Shown: one piece after another, positions 57,908 to 64,000 of the stretch
Layout: each line of letters begins with the position of its first letter
Position numbering within the stretch: position 1 is the first letter of the stretch
From: an uncultured Oscillospiraceae bacterium
Lineage (GTDB): Bacteria; Bacillota; Clostridia; Oscillospirales; Acutalibacteraceae
Direction: 5' to 3'
Length of the DNA: 64,000 nt
NCBI GenBank assembly: GCA_900547105.1
Contig: URFL01000011.1
Span: 23,363-87,362 of the forward strand
Program-made: the position numbers and the translations under genes
Notes under the pieces: generated by a model
Told to the model about the DNA's origin: nothing
What the model saw: the letters and a program-made list of their open reading frames with translations, nothing else
Databases searched by the model: none

Positions 57908-60900
57908 TTACAGCAGCGCATCTCTGTCCATAGCGCCGGTGGCAACTTTCAGAATCATCAGCGCATCCGCCGCAGACACGGTGCCATCCGCATCGATATC
58001 CGCCAGCGTGGTCTGCTCTTCGGTCAGCTCGATCTTCTCGGCCGACGCTTGCAGCGCCATCAGCGCATCCACGATATCCACTTTGCCGTCGCCGTTCACA
58101 TCACCATACGCAATGGCTTCCTGCAGTTTTTCCATCGCCACTTTCAGGCTCTCGGCTGCCGCGTCGATCTTATCCTGATTGGTGGTGGTCAGCGCGTCTT
58201 TCGCCGCCGCCAAAGCGGTATTCAGGTTGGCGAGCGAATCCGGCGTGTACAGTTTGCCTTCCGCCAGTTTGGCTTCCGCCGCCGCGATCACTTCTTTCAG
58301 CGCGTCATAATTGACCACATCCGGATGCTCCGGATCAGTGTCATACACGCGCGCTTCCGAAATGTTCAGCGCGAAGTACGGGTTCTCCACACGGGTGCCG
58401 CCCGCCGCTTCCACAGCAAAGCCGTCCGCGATCTCCGCACGGAGGATCAGCTCTTTCACATCGCTCCAGTTGATGTTCGCCGTCGTGATCGAGGACAACG
58501 GAATATTGATGAAATACACGCCGTCCTGATCCGCAGACACGCCGCCTTCACCCAATGTAAAGGTGACACCGTCCGCCGCCTGCTCCGCACCGTCGATGCG
58601 GGTCGAGCGCAACCGCACAAACACCGTTTTGATCAACTGTTCGACCGATTCCACGCCTTCCGGCAGGTTCACATTCTTAAACGAGAATTTCAGCTGCAGG
58701 TTGTAGTTCTTGTTGGCGCCGTTGGCCGCGGTACCGGACAGATCCACACCGCCGCCTTCCTGGTTGTCTTTCGAGCAGCCATCCGCCGCTTTCCAGTCCA
58801 CATACACCTGCGTACCGCCCAGCAGATCGGTCTGGTCGCCTTTAACAGCGCTCCAGATCATCTTCGCATTGGGGTCGGGTTTTTCCACATCCGCACCGAC
58901 AACGATCTTCATATCGCTGACCGACAGCTGCACACCGCGAGAACCTTCGTTATCCTCGGTGTAGTTGTCCGCATTGTCGGGGTCTTTCGCTTTCGCGAAA
59001 TTGTGCAGGTCGTTGTACATCAAGAACTCCACCGAGGAGATACCCTGTGCAACCACCGTTTGCGGAATCTTCACGCTAACATCCAGGTCTTCACCCAGCT
59101 TGATGTCTTTCAGCACGCCGATGGTCGCGGTCAAAGCCGTCACATCGCTGCCGTTGACTTTCAACGAACCATTCTTGATGTAGTTGAGCCAGCTGCCCCA
59201 CTCATCTTTGACGGTTTCCGGGAAATCTTCGGTTTTGTCCAGACGAATCTTGAAGTTCAGATACGCCTCTTTATCAGGATTCAACGCAATGGCCGGATCA
59301 ATGCTCTGCGAAATGTTCAGCGCATGACCGGTAGCCGAAGGCGTATCGATCGTGATCGGAGTGCTATCGTCGCCGGTCGATTCTTCCACCAAGCCCGCAA
59401 TCGCATCGGTCAGCGCTTTCGCCGCTGCATCGACCGTCGCCTGGTCGGCATCCTCGGCAACCGCTTTCGCCGCTTCCAGCGCGGTGTTCAGCGCTTTCAG
59501 CGAATCTTCGGTATAGGTCTTGCCATCCGCCAGCTTGGCTTCCGCCGCCGCAACCGCTTCGTCCAGCGCGGTGCGATCCACCGGCGTCGTGGTGTCTTCC
59601 ACCAAGCCTTTGATCGCCGCGTTCAGCGCTTCCGCCGCCGCATTGATGGTCGCCTGATCGGCATCCTCGGCAACCGCTTTCGCCGCTTCCAGCGCCGCGT
59701 TCAGCGCTTTCAGCGAATCTTCGGTATAGGTCTTGCCATCCGCCAGTTTCGCTTCGGCATCGGCGATCGCGTCATCCAAATTGGTGCGATCCACTTTTTC
59801 CACTTCGATCATTTTGACATCAGACAGCGTCATGGTCATGTAGATCGGGAATTCGCTTGCGCCCTCAGGTTTGTACTCGTTTTTCAGCGCCGCACGAATC
59901 AGCAGCTGTTTCACATCCGACCAGTCGATGTTGTCCTTGTTGATCTTGGAGATCGGATAGGTCACTTCTATGGTCTGACCATCAATCTTGGTGTACTCGC
60001 TGTCGACCGTCAAGGCTTCGCCATTGACATTGCCCCAGCCGGCTTCGCCGTTTTTGTTCACATAGTTGCCGTTGTCATCCAGTTTGATGGACCCGTCTTC
60101 GTTCAGCTCGTACGCACGGGAAGAACGCATACGGAAGGTGATCTCTTTGAGCATACCCAGCACATCTTCGGCTTTGGTATCGCCCACCGGGTTAAAGGTC
60201 GCCTTAAAGGTCAGATAATAGTTCGGGTTGGTGCCATTGTCGGCATCGCCGGACAGGTCCACGCCTTTGATCAGCACGTTGTCGTTCGGTTTGTCGTCGG
60301 TCTTATCGTCCGGCGTGCCGTTGTTGTTCACGCCTTCGTAAGCGCCGTCCAAGCCGTCCGCCGTGGACCAGTTGGCATACATTTCCTGTTTGCCGCTAAC
60401 GGTCTGGTCATAGGTTTTCGCCAAACCAGACCAGCGCGCCACCGGTTTCAGATCACCAATCACCAGATAGACATCTTTGACGCTGGTGGTGATGCCCTTG
60501 GAACCCTCGACCGCCTCGGTAAAGCCGGCACCGGATTGCACATTGTGCATATCGTCCCAGAACTGCACTTTCACAGCACTCAAAGCTTCCGGATTCTTGG
60601 TCAGCGGGATCGTAATGTCATACCAGGTGTCGAACTCGGCAACCTCGCTGTAATACTCTTTACCGCATTGCGCCGATTTTGCAATCTGGATATCCGACAC
60701 TTTCACTTCGCCGTTTTTCAGGAACGGCAACATCTGCGCCGCCGTGAAATCTTTCAGCGTATCCGGCAGGTTCTCGGTCTTGTTGACACGGAACTTGTAG
60801 GTCAGCGACAGATCACGGTTAGCAATCTCGCTCAGGCCAATGGGATTCTCCAGCGTCAGATTGATATCCAGGCTGTGACCCTCGCCGGAGGTAACTTCGT

Positions 60901-62362
60901 CTTTGTAAACCAGCACATAGTTTTCCGGCACTTCCGGATCGGTGGTTTCTTCTTTCAGCGCCGCGATCGCATCGGTCAGCGCTTTCGCCGCTGCATCGAC
61001 CGCCGCCTGATCGGCATCCTCGGCAACCGCTTTCGCCGCTTCCAGCGCGGTGTTCAGCGCCTGCAGCGTGTCGGCAGTGTAGGTTTTGCCATCCGCCAGT
61101 TTGGCTTCGGCCGCTGCCACAGCTTCGTCCAGCGCGGTGCGATCCACCGGTACCACCAACTGCGTGGTGTCGATGATGCGCAGATTTTTCACTTTCGTAT
61201 CGAGCGGCTTATTGCCGTCGCCGTTGTAGTTAAAAATCAACATCCGCTGGATGTTCATGGGATTCAGATCATAGGTTTTCACCGTGACCTCTTGGCCTTC
61301 GTCATTCAGCGATTTCACATTGCGATAGAAGTCGCTCAATTTGAAGTCGAAATGATACCAAGTATCTTTCTCGGTAACCTTGCCATTGCCCCAAGCGTCG
61401 TAGTTATACTCCGTCGCCACATCATCAACCAACGCAGAGAAACGGATCTGACCGTTTTTGATCAGTGTAGGATCGGCTTCGCCGCCATACATCACATCAA
61501 AGCCCAGCTGCAGATCTTCCGCTTTCATATCCGCGGTGATGTTGTTGGTTTTGTACGGCGCCCACGGGAACATATTGGGAGTTCCCTGTCCCTGTGCATT
61601 GTTGACTTCCACAGTATTCAGACCGGTAAAGTCCATTACAATGCCGTTTTTGTTGCCTTCGCCATCGAGGGTGGTATCCACGATGCGGGCATTTTCGATT
61701 GCCACTTTCAATTCAAACGCATCGTCATACTTGCCGTTGCCATCGATGTCCACTTTCCAGGAATCGTTGTACACCTGCCACATAATATTGGACAACTGCG
61801 TCGCTTCGGCGTTTTTCACGAAAGACGTCTTGTTGTTATCGGTGTGCTTGTAATTCCACGGAACAATATAAGTGATCGTTTTGCCAGCCGAATTGCCATA
61901 GCCGGTAGTAAAGTAGGTCAGATACGGCTGACCCGTCATTTGTGCAACCACTTTGTTGTCCGTGCCGTTGACATGCAGCATCTGGTTGCCGGTTTTATCC
62001 AACGCACCGTTACCGGTTTTGCCGTCGCCACGAGTATAGGTAACATCCATCACCAGCGCCAGATTATCGGTGTTCCAACCAGTCAGATCAATGGGTTCCT
62101 CCGCGGTCACCCGCACATTGCCCATCGTCACCTTGTTCGGATAGGTCTCGGCATCGCTGCCGGTGTTTTCCTGTACCTCAGAGGCACCTTCCACTTTCGT
62201 GCCCTTCGCCTGGAACCGGCCTACCACATAGTAGGGCTCGTCCGGATCCGCATTGGGATAAGCGGCTGCTCCTTCCGCCGTTCCGGAAAACGGCAGTGCC
62301 AACGACGGCAACACCAGCAGTGCGCTCATGACGGAAGCCAGTACGCGTTTGCTTTTCTTCAT
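57908..62362 (-). CDS. very large secreted FIVAR-repeat protein with C-terminal dockerin
   Basis: 1484 residues, signal peptide ~1-35 (MKKSKRVLASVMSALLVLPSL). Four FIVAR units lie at ~404-470, 855-922, 925-993 and 1350-1415 (DRTALDEAVAAAEAKLADGKTYT...). Between them are large beta-rich modules, one type of which (GHALNISQ... WGSWLNYIKNGSLKVNG) recurs here and at the end of the GH3 enzyme. The C-terminus is a type I dockerin, YGDVNGDGKVDIVDALMAL and ADIDADGTVSAADALMILK, with intact calcium ligands. No catalytic domain is visible. It is probably a structural or carbohydrate-binding component docked to a cohesin scaffold. ATG 62362 follows GAAAGGACG. No cohesin is encoded in the window. Confidence 0.85.
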   Translation of the reverse strand: MKKSKRVLASVMSALLVLPSLALPFSGTAEGAAAYPNADPDEPYYVVGRFQAKGTKVEGASEVQENTGSDAETYPNKVTMGNVRVTAEEPIDLTGWNTDNLALVMDVTYTRGDGKTGNGALDKTGNQMLHVNGTDNKVVAQMTGQPYLTYFTTGYGNSAGKTITYIVPWNYKHTDNNKTSFVKNAEATQLSNIMWQVYNDSWKVDIDGNGKYDDAFELKVAIENARIVDTTLDGEGNKNGIVMDFTGLNTVEVNNAQGQGTPNMFPWAPYKTNNITADMKAEDLQLGFDVMYGGEADPTLIKNGQIRFSALVDDVATEYNYDAWGNGKVTEKDTWYHFDFKLSDFYRNVKSLNDEGQEVTVKTYDLNPMNIQRMLIFNYNGDGNKPLDTKVKNLRIIDTTQLVVPVDRTALDEAVAAAEAKLADGKTYTADTLQALNTALEAAKAVAEDADQAAVDAAAKALTDAIAALKEETTDPEVPENYVLVYKDEVTSGEGHSLDINLTLENPIGLSEIANRDLSLTYKFRVNKTENLPDTLKDFTAAQMLPFLKNGEVKVSDIQIAKSAQCGKEYYSEVAEFDTWYDITIPLTKNPEALSAVKVQFWDDMHNVQSGAGFTEAVEGSKGITTSVKDVYLVIGDLKPVARWSGLAKTYDQTVSGKQEMYANWSTADGLDGAYEGVNNNGTPDDKTDDKPNDNVLIKGVDLSGDADNGTNPNYYLTFKATFNPVGDTKAEDVLGMLKEITFRMRSSRAYELNEDGSIKLDDNGNYVNKNGEAGWGNVNGEALTVDSEYTKIDGQTIEVTYPISKINKDNIDWSDVKQLLIRAALKNEYKPEGASEFPIYMTMTLSDVKMIEVEKVDRTNLDDAIADAEAKLADGKTYTEDSLKALNAALEAAKAVAEDADQATINAAAEALNAAIKGLVEDTTTPVDRTALDEAVAAAEAKLADGKTYTEDSLKALNTALEAAKAVAEDADQATVDAAAKALTDAIAGLVEESTGDDSTPITIDTPSATGHALNISQSIDPAIALNPDKEAYLNFKIRLDKTEDFPETVKDEWGSWLNYIKNGSLKVNGSDVTALTATIGVLKDIKLGEDLDVSVKIPQTVVAQGISSVEFLMYNDLHNFAKAKDPDNADNYTEDNEGSRGVQLSVSDMKIVVGADVEKPDPNAKMIWSAVKGDQTDLLGGTQVYVDWKAADGCSKDNQEGGGVDLSGTAANGANKNYNLQLKFSFKNVNLPEGVESVEQLIKTVFVRLRSTRIDGAEQAADGVTFTLGEGGVSADQDGVYFINIPLSSITTANINWSDVKELILRAEIADGFAVEAAGGTRVENPYFALNISEARVYDTDPEHPDVVNYDALKEVIAAAEAKLAEGKLYTPDSLANLNTALAAAKDALTTTNQDKIDAAAESLKVAMEKLQEAIAYGDVNGDGKVDIVDALMALQASAEKIELTEEQTTLADIDADGTVSAADALMILKVATGAMDRDALL
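59382..59797 (-). repeat. tandem near-identical FIVAR-coding repeats
   Basis: Two ~205-bp units encode FIVAR repeats 2 and 3 with nearly the same nucleotide sequence (for example GTATAGGTCTTGCCATCCGC in both). A third close copy lies at about 60950-61151. This degree of DNA identity suggests recent duplication or gene conversion. Confidence 0.85.
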
Positions 62363-62415
62363 TCCTATCGTCCTTTCTCGTTTATAGAGTACGCATAACC
62401 CCTTATGCAATTTTT

Positions 62416-62444
62416 ATAATAACTCAAACCATATTGTTTGTCAA
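62416..62444 (-). promoter_or_regulatory. promoter of FIVAR-dockerin gene
   Basis: On the minus strand, TTGACA (62444-62439) and TATTAT (62421-62416) with a 17-bp spacer. The ~47-nt leader holds no recognisable riboswitch. Confidence 0.85.
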
Positions 62445-62595
62445 TCGTTGCAATCACACAAAAGCAGATGCGCAAATCATATGTTTTGCCAAAAAATAGG
62501 TCAGTTTTTAATCTTTTTCCACGCTTTGGCGTTGCTTGTACCAAATATCTCGTGACCTTTGCTCGGAACGCCCCGCGCTTTTTGTCAGATATAAC

Positions 62596-62626
62596 AAAAA
62601 GGCTTTCCCGTCGGGAAAGCCTTTTG
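62596..62626 (-). terminator. intrinsic terminator after DUF3048 gene
   Basis: AAAAAGGCTTTCCCG pairs with CGGGAAAGCCTTTT. On the minus strand it ends in CCTTTTTGTTATA. Confidence 0.9.
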
Positions 62627-62637
62627 CCACATACGCT

Positions 62638-63717
62638 TTAGCGAATGATCATATCGTCTTTATAGCCGGTGGACGCAAAGCACAGATAGGTGCGCCCTTT
62701 AGCGACGGTCAGCGCGCTGCCGTCGGATTCGGTAAAGCTCAACCCGCTGTCGGTGCGGCTCCAACGGATATTGCGCACCGTGCCGCCGCTCATGATCTGG
62801 CCGCTGCCGCCGCTCATGTTGTAACCGTACACATTCACGCCCTGATCGGTTTGGGAAGCGGATTCTTCCACATACCGCTCGTCGTAAATCAGAATCACGT
62901 TGGTCGCCGTCAGCTGTTTGCCGCTGGCGGTGACGTGCTTGGTACCATTTTCCAGCGTACCGTTGCTCTTGTAATACAGCTTGTCTTTGCTGTTGTACTT
63001 AAACGAGATGGTCTGGGTGGAGGACAGATACAGCTGCACCTGTGTGGCGGATTTGTCGCCCGCCTTGCTGCCAAAAGTGAACGGCGAGGGGTTGTTCGCT
63101 TTGGTGCGCAGTTCCAGCTTTTTGATGCGCGACTGCAGCTTGGATCCGCTGGTCAGCATGCTGTATTCGTATCCTTTGCTGTACCGCAGTCCGTCATCCC
63201 GCCAATACGCGGAGCCATCGGAGGTGCCGTCAATATGCGCCAGACCGGAGGAACGCAGCTCGGCTTTGCCGCCAAGGCTGCCGCCGCAATGGCAATAGAT
63301 CGTATCCAGCGCAACCGCCAGCTTCACAAACGGGGAGCGCGCGCTGCGCACCGGCCCTACCGCGTCCGGCACCCGGCTGGCGTCCGAAAACACCGCCATA
63401 ATGCGGGTGATGCCGCCCTCGGTTTCACCTTCGATCAGCATATCCGCTTTCTCGATGCCGTATTGCGGGCGGGATTTATCGTTGTTGCCCACCATAACCG
63501 CCACCGGACGGCTGGTAGCACTTTTCATATCCTCCAACCCGGTCAGCGGATTCACTGCCCCGCTCGCCTTGGTGGTGGCAGCTTCTGTTTGGGTGGTCGA
63601 TACCGCTGTTGTGGTGGTGCTCTTGGTGCCCTCCGGCGACGGAGAGCTGGAGCATGCGGTGGAACCCACGATCAAGCTCGCCGCTGTCAATATTCCGATC
63701 AAACGTACTGTTTTCAT
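62638..63717 (-). CDS. DUF3048 (YerB-like) lipoprotein
   Basis: 359 residues. The signal peptide MKTVRLIGILTAASLIVGSTAC has a lipobox-like STAC, followed by a Thr/Ser linker. Next comes the DUF3048 N-domain (NPLTGLEDMKSATSRPVAVMVGNNDKSRPQYGIEKADMLIEGE, then RIMAVFSD and GPVRSARSPFVKLA) and C-domain (GTVRNIRWSRTDSGLSFTESDG). YerB-type lipoproteins are common in Firmicutes; their function is unknown. ATG 63717 has AGAGGTTG upstream. It follows no other gene and ends at its own terminator. Confidence 0.9.
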   Translation of the reverse strand: MKTVRLIGILTAASLIVGSTACSSSPSPEGTKSTTTTAVSTTQTEAATTKASGAVNPLTGLEDMKSATSRPVAVMVGNNDKSRPQYGIEKADMLIEGETEGGITRIMAVFSDASRVPDAVGPVRSARSPFVKLAVALDTIYCHCGGSLGGKAELRSSGLAHIDGTSDGSAYWRDDGLRYSKGYEYSMLTSGSKLQSRIKKLELRTKANNPSPFTFGSKAGDKSATQVQLYLSSTQTISFKYNSKDKLYYKSNGTLENGTKHVTASGKQLTATNVILIYDERYVEESASQTDQGVNVYGYNMSGGSGQIMSGGTVRNIRWSRTDSGLSFTESDGSALTVAKGRTYLCFASTGYKDDMIIR

Positions 63718-63825
63718 TTTTACACAACCTCTATATAGCATTCCCACGCGATCGCGTTTGCCTTTTTATACAATATTTTATTATATACCACTTCTTTTTT
63801 GATTGCAAGATGATTTTGCAGTTGC

Positions 63826-63855
63826 TTGACAAGTCCCCCGGTTCTGTTGTAAGAT
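63826..63855 (+). promoter_or_regulatory. promoter upstream of tRNA-Arg
   Basis: TTGACA at 63826-63831 and TAAGAT at 63850-63855 with an 18-bp spacer, about 55 bp before the tRNA. Confidence 0.6.
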
Positions 63856-63914
63856 AACAGCGGTCGTTTCATATCGCCCCCGGCAATATGAAATGGGTAC
63901 TTATATGTATATAT

Positions 63915-63954
63915 GTCGCTATAGCTCAGCTGGATAGAGCGACCGCCTCCTAAG
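63915..63954 (+). tRNA. tRNA-Arg(CCU), 5' half only
   Basis: GTCGCTA (acceptor 5' strand), TA, the D-arm GCTC-AGCTGGATA-GAGC, G26, ACCGC (anticodon stem 5' strand) and the loop CTCCTAA with anticodon CCT are all in place. The 3' anticodon strand (GCGGT expected), the T-arm and the 3' acceptor strand (TAGCGAC expected) do not appear in the remaining 46 bases. The gene is therefore interrupted right after the anticodon loop, at about 63953, by a mobile-element junction, an intron, or decay. Confidence 0.6.
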
Positions 63955-64000
63955 GTTGCGTTACAACGGCCACCTCAAAAAAAACTAAATAAGGGATTGC

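Noticed and set aside
57000..62650. c-di-GMP riboswitch upstream of the FIVAR-dockerin gene
   Set aside because: The region before 62362 has a clear promoter and a 47-nt leader, but no GACGCAAAG-type core.
62668..62690. GGACGCAAAGCAC resembling the GEMM core
   Set aside because: It lies inside the DUF3048 coding sequence on the opposite strand, without the GAAA hairpin or the CTATGAT 3' element.
63915..64000. Confirmed group I intron in tRNA-Arg(CCU)
   Set aside because: No internal guide complementary to CCTCCT and no P3-P7 core can be seen in the 46 bases available. The intron remains only one possibility.
1..64000. CRISPR array, rRNA genes, complete insertion sequences
   Set aside because: I saw no regularly spaced palindromic repeats, no rRNA signatures and no intact transposase with terminal inverted repeats.

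Overview
The window looks like chromosome from a GC-rich clostridial Firmicute, most likely a gut or rumen Oscillospiraceae (Ruminococcaceae) relative. The evidence is two dockerin-bearing secreted proteins, a clostridial 2[4Fe-4S] ferredoxin, the darA-holB-ricT-trmN6-rsmI block typical of Firmicutes, DivIVA- and DarA-type proteins, TTGACA/TATAAT promoters with 17-bp spacers, and frequent GTG/TTG starts. The species call is inference.

Region by region. 1-3.7 kb is the end of an integrative mobilizable element: TnpV-like fragment, Mob/Pre relaxase, truncated tyrosine integrase, excisionase-like protein, XRE regulator and an AT-rich GIY-YIG protein. It abuts the 3' end of guaA, a known island insertion hotspot. 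3.7-8.1 kb is purine synthesis (purB-purA-guaA). 8.6-21.1 kb is an eight-gene minus-strand unit behind a cyclic-di-GMP-I (GEMM) riboswitch: InlB-repeat protein, lipoprotein, coiled-coil protein, 7TM HD-GYP phosphodiesterase, membrane-anchored dead glycosidase paralog, HEAT protein, processive GT2 synthase and a membrane-anchored glycosidase. A third glycosidase paralog, a lipoprotein at 24.2-26.4 kb, has its own GEMM riboswitch. I read this as a c-di-GMP-controlled exopolysaccharide synthesis, export and trimming system, and the best candidate for an undescribed system here.

21.2-24.2 kb holds a DivIVA-like protein, a HAD phosphatase, an AraC regulator and a DUF4279 protein. 26.7-32.6 kb has a large GH3 enzyme with a dockerin inside its Fn3-like domain, divergent from a second AraC regulator. 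32.7-37.7 kb is an MMPL exporter with a secreted coiled-coil partner and a divergent TetR regulator with three matching operators. 37.7-45.3 kb carries a lipoprotein, a DUF815 ATPase pair, a Gfo/Idh-ThuA-Gfo/Idh sugar operon and a CPA1 antiporter with an attenuator-like leader. 45.4-57.7 kb is mostly housekeeping: VanY-like peptidase, ispE, aminotransferase, Lrp, PHP phosphatase, birA, phosphoesterase, three small genes, rsmI, trmN6, ferredoxin, ricT, holB, darA, YdcF. 57.9-63.7 kb has a 1484-residue FIVAR/dockerin protein and a DUF3048 lipoprotein. The last bases hold only the 5' half of a tRNA-Arg(CCU) gene, suggesting a second mobile-element junction or an intron at the right edge.

Two second-messenger themes recur: c-di-GMP (two riboswitches plus an HD-GYP protein) and c-di-AMP (DarA, and a K+/H+-type antiporter with RCK-C-like domains).
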